Shown piece after piece: positions 27,333-35,764 of a DNA stretch of 64,000 bases. This DNA comes from Deltaproteobacteria bacterium Ga0077539. GTDB lineage: Bacteria > Myxococcota_A > Polyangia > Polyangiales > Ga0077539. Where the stretch lies: NCBI GenBank assembly GCA_001465015.1, contig LNEO01000119.1, positions 1-64,000 on the forward strand, given 5' to 3'. The position numbers and the translations under genes were made by a program. The notes beneath the pieces were generated by a model. The model worked only from the letters and a program-made list of their open reading frames with translations. It searched no databases and was not told the origin of the DNA. Numbering within the stretch: position 1 is the stretch's first letter; every line of letters starts with the position of its first letter.

Positions 27333-28436
27333 TTAGACGCTGGCGCGCCGCAGACGATTGGCCGGCACCACGGGGCCGTCGCCCTTGCGCGCGGCGCGAA
27401 GCTTCGCCCGAAACGCGTCATCGACGTGCTGCGCCACGAACGGATCGAGGGGGTTGTCCTTGCCGAGCACCGCGACGCCCGCGGCGCCGCAGCCGCCGAC
27501 GCACGTGCGCTTGTGGGGGCAAGGCGCACAAAACTCAGGCGTCGTGTCGCGGTAGTGCGTCACCATCGGCGCCTCGACGAGCGCCGCGAACGACTCGGTT
27601 TCTCCGTAGCCGATCACGTCCGCGTGCAGCGTACAATTGCGCAGCTCGCCCTTGGGACCGAGCGCAAACTCTTGCATCTCGGTGCCGATCGGGCAGCCGC
27701 CGAATCGGACGTGCGGATAGTCGCTGTGCTCGATCACGCACGGCGGCATCGGCATGGTCACCTGCAGGTCCATCTTGTTGTCGCGGCCGCGAACCTCCGC
27801 TTGCTCGAGCGCCGTCACCATGTCCGAGCGCGAGGGCAGCAGCTCGGCGACGTTGGCGGCCGCGTATCCCGCGGGCGAGAAGCGAGAGAGCGCGACGTTC
27901 TTGACGCCGAGCCGTCGAAACTGGTCGAGGATCTCGCCGACGTGCTTCGCGTTTTTTCGCGAGATCACGATGCAGCCGCACACCGTGACGCCGTGCATCT
28001 TGAGCAGCGAGATCCCTCGCAGGGTCTTGTCGTAGTGGCCCTCGCCGACGTGCGCCTCGTGCTGCTCTTTGCTGGCGCCGTCGAGCGTGACCTGCACGAA
28101 GAACGGCTTGTACGTCGCGAGCTTTCGCGCGATCGCTTCGGTCACCATCCCGCCGTTCGAGATGATCTGCACGCCCACGCCGTGGCGCGCGATCACGTCC
28201 ATCACTTCGAAGAAGTCCTGCCGCGCAAACGGCTCACCCCCGGTGAGCGTCACGTGATCGAACTCGACCTCGGTGAGGGCCTTGTCCGTCAGCGCGAGCA
28301 GCGTCTCGGTCGGAAGCGCTCCAACGGACTTGCCGCCGTCCTCACGAAAGTCGTTGTAACAGTAGCCGCACTTCTGGTTGCAGAAGCTCGTCAGCTCGAT
28401 CGCGAGCGCGTAGCGCTTGGGGCGTTGGGTGGCCAT
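27333..28436 (-). CDS. radical SAM/SPASM-type enzyme
   Basis: 367 residues from ATG 28436. Radical SAM cluster motif CNQKCGYC (C-x3-C-x2-C) near residue 20, the GGEP motif as LTGGEPFARQDF, and TLDGAS. The C-terminal region has the auxiliary cluster cysteines of a SPASM/twitch domain: GGCPIG, ELRNC, and CAPCPHKRTCVGGCG. SPASM enzymes commonly modify peptides or proteins (PqqE, MftC, anaerobic sulfatase maturases), but no precursor peptide is visible nearby. It is the second gene of a minus-strand operon, 48 bp after the DUF2007-like gene and 51 bp before the B12-radical SAM/PCMT fusion. Confidence 0.88.
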   Translation of the reverse strand: MATQRPKRYALAIELTSFCNQKCGYCYNDFREDGGKSVGALPTETLLALTDKALTEVEFDHVTLTGGEPFARQDFFEVMDVIARHGVGVQIISNGGMVTEAIARKLATYKPFFVQVTLDGASKEQHEAHVGEGHYDKTLRGISLLKMHGVTVCGCIVISRKNAKHVGEILDQFRRLGVKNVALSRFSPAGYAAANVAELLPSRSDMVTALEQAEVRGRDNKMDLQVTMPMPPCVIEHSDYPHVRFGGCPIGTEMQEFALGPKGELRNCTLHADVIGYGETESFAALVEAPMVTHYRDTTPEFCAPCPHKRTCVGGCGAAGVAVLGKDNPLDPFVAQHVDDAFRAKLRAARKGDGPVVPANRLRRASV

Positions 28437-28484
28437 TGGACCGGCGAAGCTTGGCACATCGCGGGCCGCAAGCGTAGGAGCGCC

Positions 28485-29222
28485 TCAGCGCGCGGGCGCC
28501 ATCGAGGCCGGAGCGGCCGGAAGATCCTCCTGCGAGCGGGGCGGCCTCGCCGCGACGAGCGCCATTCCCGCGAGCGACGCCACCACCACCGCGAGCAGGC
28601 CGTGGATCAGCTGCGCGCGCGCGGACGGGTCACGACCGGCGTTGTGCTGATCGACCGCGATGACTCCGTGGGCGATGTCGTAGACGATGAGCATCATGGC
28701 AGCGGGACCGGTCCACAGGCGCCCTGTCGAGACCCCCGCCACGAGCAGCGTCACGACCGAAACAAAAATGATCCCGCCGAGCACCGCCTGGCGTGCGTGG
28801 ATGTGCGCCGCGCCTGCGATGAGCACGCCGACGATCACGCCGCGTCGGTAGCGAAAATCGCGGACGACCGGGCCATCGTCCTCTTCGCTCTCGCGGCGGC
28901 TTCGATAGGCCGAGTCCCGCAGCGACTCGTCGGCGCGCTTCTCCGCGACGCTCTCCGCTGCCTCTTCGTCGAGGGTCATCGCCTCGAGCGCGCGCTGGCC
29001 CGCCTCCTGCTCCGAGCGCGGCACCATGAGTCGAATGTCCACCACGATCGTAAAGCGGTCGAGCATCGAGCTGGTGCCAGAGCCCTTGAGCCGGGCCCGC
29101 ACGTCGTGCTCTCGCAAGAAAGCCAGCGCGAGCTCCGCGTCGAACGCGTTGTCGAAACGCTTGAGCTCTACTTCGTCTTCTTCCGGCTTCACTGCACTCG
29201 AGCTCCTTGGGGACTCACTCAT
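28485..29222 (-). CDS. membrane protein with N-terminal DUF2007-like domain
   Basis: 245 residues from ATG 29222. Residues ~15-85 resemble DUF2007, a putative signal-transducing/PII-like domain (VELKRFDNAFDAELALAFL, then VDIRLMVPRSE). A charged linker (~90-130) precedes four predicted membrane helices (for example VIVGVLIAGAAHI and GGIIFVSVVTLLVAGV). No catalytic motif is visible. It opens the two-radical-SAM operon and shares a short upstream region with the divergent gene at 29305. Any regulatory or anchoring role for the radical SAM enzymes is inference. Confidence 0.7.
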   Translation of the reverse strand: MSESPRSSSAVKPEEDEVELKRFDNAFDAELALAFLREHDVRARLKGSGTSSMLDRFTIVVDIRLMVPRSEQEAGQRALEAMTLDEEAAESVAEKRADESLRDSAYRSRRESEEDDGPVVRDFRYRRGVIVGVLIAGAAHIHARQAVLGGIIFVSVVTLLVAGVSTGRLWTGPAAMMLIVYDIAHGVIAVDQHNAGRDPSARAQLIHGLLAVVVASLAGMALVAARPPRSQEDLPAAPASMAPAR

Positions 29223-29304
29223 TGGCGCGCGGCGATTCGCGCTGCGGGGCATTTAGCACTCTCCACGTCGCGACGCTGTCGAGATACAGTAATCTGCGAA
29301 TCGA

Positions 29305-30543
29305 ATGGCCTCCTGGCTCGACCTTCCTCATCGCTGGGGACCGCTCACGATGATCGCGCCGCTCTCGAAGCGCGGCAGCGTGCAGCGCTGGCTCGCGAGG
29401 CACGAGGTGCTCGAACAGTTCGTCTGGGTCGACCGCGTTCACGACGCTTCCGAGTGGGGTGACGAAGCGCCGTTCGAGCGCAGAACGCCGCACCCCGGAG
29501 CGGCCGAAGTGATCGACATCGAGCGCGTCCAGTCGCCGAGCGGCCAGCCGTTTGTCACGATGACGTCGACCTTTGTTCCTTCGATCTCGCTCGAGCACGC
29601 GCTCGAGTCGGCGGCTCACGTCTGGCCCACGGCGACGCGAGCGCTCGCGACGCTCCGCGGAGCCATCGCGCCGATGAGCCACGTCCTCGAGCAGACAAAA
29701 GCCGCCCTCGACCCCTCGTCGCTCGCCGTCGACGCAGACGGACGAATCTTCGTCGCGCAGACGACGAACGCGACACCCCGCGGTGACCCACCGCAGGCGC
29801 TGGCCGCGGCGACGATCCGCACCGCGATTTCGGCGATCGCCTCGGCGTTTTCTGAGGACGAAGCCGTCGTCTCCTTCGCGCGCGCCGTCGATGCAGTCGC
29901 CGAGCTCGAGTTCGAGCGGATCGACGCGCTGTTCGAGCAGCAGCTCGGAGCGGATTTCGGCGAGCGGTCGCCCGACGCGGCTTCGACCGACGAGGCCGCT
30001 CTGCGCAGGCAGGCCCCAGAATTCAACGCCGTACCCGACTCGCTCGAGCGCGGACCGCTGGCTCCCGTGCGGCTGGCTCGAATGGCGATGCGCGGGGCCC
30101 CGATCGATCACCTGCCTGCGGCGAAGGCGATCACGACGACGCTGGTCGACGAGCTCCGCGCCCGGCGCCCGCTCTGCGCCAATCGGCTCGTGCTGCTCGG
30201 GACCGTGCCGCAAGCGCGCACCGTCCTTCGGGACCTGACCATTCGAGATTCGTCCATCGATCCGCGCGCGCTCGCTTTGCTCGGGCCGCTCGAGCCGACG
30301 TGGATTCCTCTGCACCCAGAGGTCACGGCGAAGACGATCCGAGTGGGCGACGCAGAGGTCACGCTGTGCCCGATGCAGTGGGACGAGCTTCAGCCTACCG
30401 CGAGTCGAGATGGCGGCGATCGGCGCTTTTGTCTCGCGTGCGCAAAGGCCGTGCGATCCGTTCTGAGCGACGGCGAGACCCGCGTCGTCGCGTCCAACAT
30501 GTGCTCGTTTGTCCGGCGCGCTGGGCAGTGGGGCGGCGAGTAG
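29305..30543 (+). CDS. hypothetical protein, unknown
   Basis: 412 residues from ATG 29305; no signal peptide, no membrane helices. I do not recognise a domain. N-terminal WLDLPHRWGPLTMIAPLSKR and a long Ala-rich helical middle are followed by a conserved-looking C-terminus with a C-x2-C (FCLACAKAVRSVL) and a later lone Cys (NMCSFVRR). The layout loosely recalls a remnant of kinase-associated scaffolds, but no kinase motif is present. It diverges from the DUF2007-like gene and converges, 4 bp apart, with the next minus-strand gene. Confidence 0.55.
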   Translation: MASWLDLPHRWGPLTMIAPLSKRGSVQRWLARHEVLEQFVWVDRVHDASEWGDEAPFERRTPHPGAAEVIDIERVQSPSGQPFVTMTSTFVPSISLEHALESAAHVWPTATRALATLRGAIAPMSHVLEQTKAALDPSSLAVDADGRIFVAQTTNATPRGDPPQALAAATIRTAISAIASAFSEDEAVVSFARAVDAVAELEFERIDALFEQQLGADFGERSPDAASTDEAALRRQAPEFNAVPDSLERGPLAPVRLARMAMRGAPIDHLPAAKAITTTLVDELRARRPLCANRLVLLGTVPQARTVLRDLTIRDSSIDPRALALLGPLEPTWIPLHPEVTAKTIRVGDAEVTLCPMQWDELQPTASRDGGDRRFCLACAKAVRSVLSDGETRVVASNMCSFVRRAGQWGGE

Positions 30544-30547
30544 GGAT

Positions 30548-31216
30548 TCAGCCGCTGGTCGAGCGCTGCACCGTCCCGAGCGCGGCGTTGAGCCTTCGCG
30601 CGACGAACCGCACTTCGTCGCGTCGAGTCACGACGAGATCGATCGGAACGGTGAATCCCGAGTGAAACACCACCACGAGCTGCCAGCGCCAAGGTCGGCC
30701 GGGCATTCGTTGGTAGCCGAAGCCAAAGACGCGGCTCGTCTCGGTGGAGATCCAGTGCGCGCCGCGCTTGCTTTGTAGCCGAACGCCGAACACCTCCGAA
30801 TCGAGCCGCAGCTCTTGTCGACGAAACAAGTGACGCGCCGCGAACACCGGGAGCGCGGCCATCGCGAGGAGATACGGAAGGAAGCCGCACAGCGCGACGA
30901 CGACGCCCCCAGCGAGCGAAGCGGCGAACCCGAGCGCGATCACCAGGATGGAGAGCATCCCCAGCGCGGCGGCGAAGAGCTTTCGCCTTCGAGCGCGTTT
31001 CGCGGAGACCCCGAGCGTCGCGAAGAACGGTGCGTCGCTCTCTGCCACGAGCTCGATCGTGCTCGGCGCCGCGCTCTCGCCCTCGAGCAGGACGGTGGTC
31101 TCCATGCGGACCGCGAGGGAGGTGCTCGCAGTCGCGAACGGGGCCGCGGCAGGAGCGGGTCGCTCGATCGTCGCTGCGGCGCGGTGCGGGTCGTCTTCGT
31201 TGGCCAAAGCAGTCAC
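30548..31216 (-). CDS. small membrane protein, paralogue of its upstream neighbour
   Basis: 222 residues if it starts at GTG 31216. The Shine-Dalgarno GGAGG directly abuts that codon, so TTG 31207 (7-base spacing, 219 residues) is the better start. An N-terminal Ala/Pro-rich segment is followed by two adjacent hydrophobic helices (~80-125). A soluble beta-rich C-terminal domain ends with DEVRFVARRLNAAL. The C-terminal pattern and architecture match the upstream gene (VEHVAFVVARLNEEL), so the two arose by duplication. Function unknown. Translation is probably coupled, since its GTG overlaps the upstream TGA. Confidence 0.6.
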   Translation of the reverse strand: MTALANEDDPHRAAATIERPAPAAAPFATASTSLAVRMETTVLLEGESAAPSTIELVAESDAPFFATLGVSAKRARRRKLFAAALGMLSILVIALGFAASLAGGVVVALCGFLPYLLAMAALPVFAARHLFRRQELRLDSEVFGVRLQSKRGAHWISTETSRVFGFGYQRMPGRPWRWQLVVVFHSGFTVPIDLVVTRRDEVRFVARRLNAALGTVQRSTSG

Positions 31217-31851
31217 CTCCGGTAGTGACCGTGCGCGCGCAGCCGAGAGAGCTCTTCGTTCAAGCGGGCCACGACGAACGCCACGTGCTCGACCTCGCGC
31301 AAGTTGCAGCGCACCGCGCGAACCTCTCCGTCTCGATCGAGCACCGTGATGCGCGCGCCTTCGCTCGAGAACTGAAGGCCGAACGCGAAGATCGACGCGG
31401 TGTCGAAGGTCGCCTCGCCGCCGTCGAACAGGGTCACCGATGGCCCTGTAAACGCCAGCGATTTATCGTTCATTCGAATATGTGTGCCGTCGAGCGCGAC
31501 GCGCGACGCCTTCCACCCAGCGTACATCAGCGGCCCTCCGACCCAGAACGCGAGGCTCACCGCGCTCACGATCGTGCTCGAGGCCGCGAGCGAAGCGACG
31601 CCCATCGAGACCAACGCCAGCAGCACCGCGTAGATGGCGGCAGGAACGCTCTTTCGACGAAACGAAGCCGTCGACCGCCGCGCGTCGAGCACCCACGTTT
31701 CTCCGTCGCGCGACTGGACGCACTCGAGGGTGGCTGGCGCGCCGCTCAGGGCTGACGGGCTGTCGGTCGAGACCGTCGCGAGGCCCGAAGAAACAGCGCC
31801 GACGATCGTCGAGGAAGGAGGTGACGCGACGTCGGTGCCAGGTCGACTCAT
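31213..31851 (-). CDS. small membrane protein, unknown
   Basis: 212 residues from ATG 31851. A Ser/Ala-rich N-terminus precedes a short soluble stretch, then a pair of helices (~75-120: VPAAIYAVLLALVSMGVAS, AVSLAFWVGGPLMYAG). A C-terminal domain contains ITVLDRDGEVRAVRC and VARLNEELSRL. It is similar in build to the following gene and overlaps it by four bases. No enzymatic motif; perhaps a PH-like or DUF3592-like membrane-associated domain, but this is not firm. Confidence 0.6.
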   Translation of the reverse strand: MSRPGTDVASPPSSTIVGAVSSGLATVSTDSPSALSGAPATLECVQSRDGETWVLDARRSTASFRRKSVPAAIYAVLLALVSMGVASLAASSTIVSAVSLAFWVGGPLMYAGWKASRVALDGTHIRMNDKSLAFTGPSVTLFDGGEATFDTASIFAFGLQFSSEGARITVLDRDGEVRAVRCNLREVEHVAFVVARLNEELSRLRAHGHYRR

Positions 31852-31994
31852 GATGATTGGGCCTCCGAGCGTACCTCGGACGTCGCTCGACAACAGTAGC
31901 TCCGCCTTCCGTGGACGACCCGTGCCGAGCCTCGCGGAAGGTCTCCCAGCCGAGCGCTCGTGGCGCGCCCGTGTCTCCCTTCGAGCGGCACGCT

Positions 31995-33746
31995 CTAGCG
32001 TCCAGCGTCTGCGCCGCTGCCCGAGACAGTTGCCGGGCAGAACCTCGTGGGCGTTCGATACGCTGGAGCCGCGGTGAGCTGAGCGTCCGTGACCTCTCCG
32101 CTGCGAATGATGTCGCGATAGATCATCGCGCTGGGCCGCGCCGTTCGAGGCCGCATCGGGTTGGTGAAATCGACGGAGTACAGCCCGAAGTGGGGACAGT
32201 AGCCGCCCACCCACTCGAAGTTGTCGATCGTGGACCAGTGGTAGTAGCCGATGAGGTTGACCCCGCGCTGTCGCGCCGAGAGCATCGCCGCGATGTGCTC
32301 GTAAAGAAAGCGCGGGCGATTGACGTCCGCCGAATCCGCGACCCCGTTCTCGGTCACCACCACCGGCAGTCGATACTCGTTTCCGAAGCGCACGAGGATC
32401 TCTTCGAAGCCGCGAGGGTAGATGTCCCAGCCGAAGTCGCTCTTCGGAAGGCCGCGCTCGAGCTCGTCCGCCAACGGAAGCCCTCCCACCAGCGGAATCG
32501 CAGCGATCGATCGCATCACGGTGAGGCCGTAGTAGTTGATGCCGAGATAGTCCACGCGGCCGCGAAGCGCGGGGTCGTTCGACGGCTCTCCTGCGCCGAT
32601 CCGGCCGTCGCCGTTCGCGTCGAAGTTGCCGCGGACGATCGCGTCGAAAAACAGCCCGTGGTTGAGCCAGTCGGCGCGGGCCGTCGCGCGAACGTCGTTC
32701 GCGTTGGTGGCGGTCGCAGGAAACATCGCGCGGATGTGATGCGCGATCGAGACGTACGAAGCCTGCGCGGGAGCGATCGGACCGCCAGTCATTTCAGCGA
32801 CCGTTCGATCGTTGGCCTTGATCGCGTCGTACATCCCTGCGTGCGCATAGACGAGGTTGCCGATCACCGTGATGGCCGAGTCGATGTCGAGCCGACCGCC
32901 CGGAGGAAAGCGCCCGTCGAGATAGCCCGCGAGCACGAGCACCAGCGGCTCGTTGAGGGTCACGTACCAGTCGACCTTCTCGCCGTACTCCGCGGCGACG
33001 ACGCCCGCGTAGAGCGCCATGTCCGTGCGCATCCTGGCGTTCATCCAGCCCTGCGAGCGAAAGTCCATCCGCGGGTCTGCGATGTAGTCCGGCATCACCC
33101 AGTGATGCACGGTCACCATCGGCACGATCCTCGGCGTGCTCGATCGAAGTGCGTCGATGAGCTGGTGGTAGAACTGCTTTCCTTCGGTGCTCGCAGCCGC
33201 GCGACAGGTCGCGATCTTCGCAGCGTTGTCGCCGGTCGCGTTGCGACACGCCTCCCAGCTCGCTCGCGTCGGAAAGAGCCGCGCCCACTCGACGCCGAAG
33301 CGATACGAAGTCTGCCCCGTCTCGCGGAGGGCGCGGACGTCGTCCATCCATCGCGTGAAAGACTGCGGTCCATTGTCCGCGCGATCGTTGTTCGTCACGC
33401 GCCCGAGCTGCTCCCAGATCGACCAGTCCGTGTTTCCCAGCTGCCCCTCGATTTGGTAGCCGGCCGTCGCGCTTCCCCACAGAAATCCCGCGGGAGGACG
33501 CGCGCGGGGTCCCGGCATCCACGGCTGTTGCCACGGCGGGCGAGCGTCCGACGGGGCGTCGACCGAGGCGTCTTCGATGTCCGTCGGGACATCCGTCGGA
33601 TCGGCGGCGTCCGCTGCGACGTCCGCAGGGCTGCTGTCCATCATCGCGTCTGGCGTCGACGCCGGGTTGCTGCAGCCGACCGCGAAACACGCTGCGATCG
33701 CAGTGGACAGCCATCCCCGTGTCGAAGGCGTCGATCCGAGTTTCAT
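31995..33746 (-). CDS. GH1-family beta-glycosidase lipoprotein
   Basis: 583 residues with a lipoprotein signal (lipobox FAVGC) and an Asp/Ala/Pro linker to residue ~75. The rest is a glycoside hydrolase family 1 barrel: FLWGSATAGYQIEG near the start, acid/base Glu in VTLNEPLV, nucleophile Glu in VVVTENGVADS, and the YYHWSTIDNFEW loop. Family members cleave beta-glucosides or beta-galactosides with retention. Unusual: a perfect 12-residue EF-hand-type loop (DANGDGRIGAGE, near residue 375) is inserted in the barrel. Lipid anchoring places the enzyme in the envelope or on the surface, unlike most cytoplasmic GH1 enzymes. Confidence 0.93.
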   Translation of the reverse strand: MKLGSTPSTRGWLSTAIAACFAVGCSNPASTPDAMMDSSPADVAADAADPTDVPTDIEDASVDAPSDARPPWQQPWMPGPRARPPAGFLWGSATAGYQIEGQLGNTDWSIWEQLGRVTNNDRADNGPQSFTRWMDDVRALRETGQTSYRFGVEWARLFPTRASWEACRNATGDNAAKIATCRAAASTEGKQFYHQLIDALRSSTPRIVPMVTVHHWVMPDYIADPRMDFRSQGWMNARMRTDMALYAGVVAAEYGEKVDWYVTLNEPLVLVLAGYLDGRFPPGGRLDIDSAITVIGNLVYAHAGMYDAIKANDRTVAEMTGGPIAPAQASYVSIAHHIRAMFPATATNANDVRATARADWLNHGLFFDAIVRGNFDANGDGRIGAGEPSNDPALRGRVDYLGINYYGLTVMRSIAAIPLVGGLPLADELERGLPKSDFGWDIYPRGFEEILVRFGNEYRLPVVVTENGVADSADVNRPRFLYEHIAAMLSARQRGVNLIGYYHWSTIDNFEWVGGYCPHFGLYSVDFTNPMRPRTARPSAMIYRDIIRSGEVTDAQLTAAPAYRTPTRFCPATVSGSGADAGR

Positions 33747-33766
33747 GCGAGGTACTGTAGCGCGAC

Positions 33767-35674
33767 ATGACAGCTCGACCCTCGGACCTCGTCATCGGCG
33801 TGGCAGGTCACATCGACCACGGAAAGACCGCGCTGGTACGCGCGCTCACAGGCATCGACACCGACCGTCTCCCTGAAGAAAAAGCCCGCGGAATCACGAT
33901 CGAGCTCGGCTTCGCTCACCTCGCGTTGCCCGGTGGTCGGCGAGCGGCGATCGTCGACATGCCCGGTCACGAGCGGTTCATTCGCGCGATGATCGCCGGC
34001 GCAGGCGGGCTGGACGTGTGCATGCTCGTGGTCGCGTCCAACGAGGGCGTGATGCCTCAGACGCGCGAGCACCTTGCGGTCGCAGAGCTGGTCGGCGTAC
34101 GCGCCGGCGTGATCGCGCTCACCAAGAGCGACCTCGCGACGGACGACGTGATCGAGCTGGCCACGGAAGAGGTGCGCGAGGTGGTGCGAGGCACCTTCCT
34201 CGAGTCGGCCGACATCGTCGCGGTCAGCGCGCACACCGGGGCCGGGCTCGACGCGTTGAAGGCCGCGCTCGCGCGCGCCGCGGTCACCCCGCGCGCCAGC
34301 AACGGCCCCGCGCTCTTGCCGATCGATCGTGTCTTCGTTCGAAAGGGCTTCGGCGTGGTCGTCACTGGGACGCTCGTGTCCGGGACGCTGCGCGTCGAGG
34401 ACGCCCTCGTCGTCGGCCCCATCGGCATGGAGCACGGCACTCGCGCCGTGCGCGTTCGTGGCCTTCAGATTCACGGAGACAGCGTCACCGAGGCCCACGC
34501 CGGCACCCGCGTCGCGGTCAACCTCGCGAACATCGAGGCGGCTGAGCTCCCGCGCGGCACCTGGCTCTTTCACGAGGGAGAGGTCGCGCTCTCGACGGCG
34601 TTCGACGCCGAAGTCCGCGTTTTGCCCAGCGTCGATCACGCGCTCTTGCGGCGCAGCAAGCTCGAGCTCGCCGTCGGCGCCGCGCACACCAGCTGCGCCG
34701 TCTCGCTGCTCGAGGGCGAAGCGATCGAGCCGGGCTCCACCGCGGTCGCGCGCATCACCTCCGACACGCCCGTCGCGCTGAGGCCCAACGAGCGCTTCGT
34801 CCTTCGCGGACCGCCTTCGCTCGCGCGCTTCGGCTCGACGATCGGCGGAGGTGTCGTCATTCGCCCCGTCGCCGAGCGCGTCAAGAAGCGCGACACCGCC
34901 CTCGCTCGCGCGCTCTCGGTCGCCGAGCACGCCGACGATCTCATCGGGCGCGTGCGTGCCGAGGCCGAGGCGGTGGGCGCCAAGGGCCTGTCGCAACAGC
35001 AGCTCTCCGAGCGCGCCGGCGCGGCGCTCGACAGCGCACAGCTCTCGGCAGCCGGGCTGGTCCAGGTCGCCTCCACGCGCTTCGTCGCGTCCACCGTCGT
35101 GTCGTCGATCGAGGCCAAGGTGCTCCACACGTTGTCTGCCGAACACACCAAGAACCCTGCGTCCAAGGGTCTCGTCCGGGTCGCGTTCAAGTCCCTCGGC
35201 GACGACGAGCTCGTCGAAGCAGCGCTGACGAGGCTCGTCGGTCAAAAGAAGATCGCGCGCGAAGCAGACGTGTTCTTTCGCGCTGGATGGAAGCCAAAGG
35301 ACCCCGACGCGATCGCGCACCTCGAGCCCGTGCGCCGCGCCATCGTCGAGGGCGGCGTAACTCCGCCGCGCGTCGAGGACATCGCGCGCTCGCTCTCGGT
35401 CGAGGCGCGGGCGCTCGAACCGGCGCTCAAGCGCCTCGTCGAGCGAGGAGACATCGTCAAGATCAACCCCGAGTTCTACGGCGATATCCGAGCGCTGGAC
35501 GAGCTCGAGCGGCGCCTCGTCGAACACCTCACCGCGCACGAGTTGATCGACGCACAAGGATTCAAGAACCTCACCGGCGCCTCGAGAAAGTGGGCCATCC
35601 CGCTGGCTGAGTACTTCGATCAGAAGAAGGTCACGCTGCGCGTCGGCGACGCGCGAAAGCTGCGCGCCCGCTAA
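33767..35674 (+). CDS. selB: selenocysteine-specific elongation factor SelB
   Basis: 635 residues. GTPase domain with all G motifs: GHIDHGKT (G1), [11 protein letters not shown] (G2, SelB-type), DMPGHERF (G3), TKSD (G4), SAHTGAGL (G5). Domains II/III follow ([17 protein letters not shown]), then C-terminal winged-helix repeats (~440-635) that bind the SECIS hairpin. It delivers Sec-tRNA to UGA codons. Length is typical. No selA, selC or selD is in the window, and no in-window gene clearly contains a UGA Sec codon. It starts only 20 bp from the divergent GH1 gene. Confidence 0.95.
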   Translation: MTARPSDLVIGVAGHIDHGKTALVRALTGIDTDRLPEEKARGITIELGFAHLALPGGRRAAIVDMPGHERFIRAMIAGAGGLDVCMLVVASNEGVMPQTREHLAVAELVGVRAGVIALTKSDLATDDVIELATEEVREVVRGTFLESADIVAVSAHTGAGLDALKAALARAAVTPRASNGPALLPIDRVFVRKGFGVVVTGTLVSGTLRVEDALVVGPIGMEHGTRAVRVRGLQIHGDSVTEAHAGTRVAVNLANIEAAELPRGTWLFHEGEVALSTAFDAEVRVLPSVDHALLRRSKLELAVGAAHTSCAVSLLEGEAIEPGSTAVARITSDTPVALRPNERFVLRGPPSLARFGSTIGGGVVIRPVAERVKKRDTALARALSVAEHADDLIGRVRAEAEAVGAKGLSQQQLSERAGAALDSAQLSAAGLVQVASTRFVASTVVSSIEAKVLHTLSAEHTKNPASKGLVRVAFKSLGDDELVEAALTRLVGQKKIAREADVFFRAGWKPKDPDAIAHLEPVRRAIVEGGVTPPRVEDIARSLSVEARALEPALKRLVERGDIVKINPEFYGDIRALDELERRLVEHLTAHELIDAQGFKNLTGASRKWAIPLAEYFDQKKVTLRVGDARKLRAR

Positions 35675-35764
35675 CCGTGCTGAGCGACCCAAGGCGCCCG
35701 CGTCGGACCGGGTCGAAGCAGATCGGTCCGTGGACACTGCGATGGTTCAACAGGGAGCGTTTCG

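Noticed and set aside
33743-35737. 664-codon minus-strand frame over selB
   Set aside because: selB on the plus strand has every GTPase motif; the antisense frame has none.
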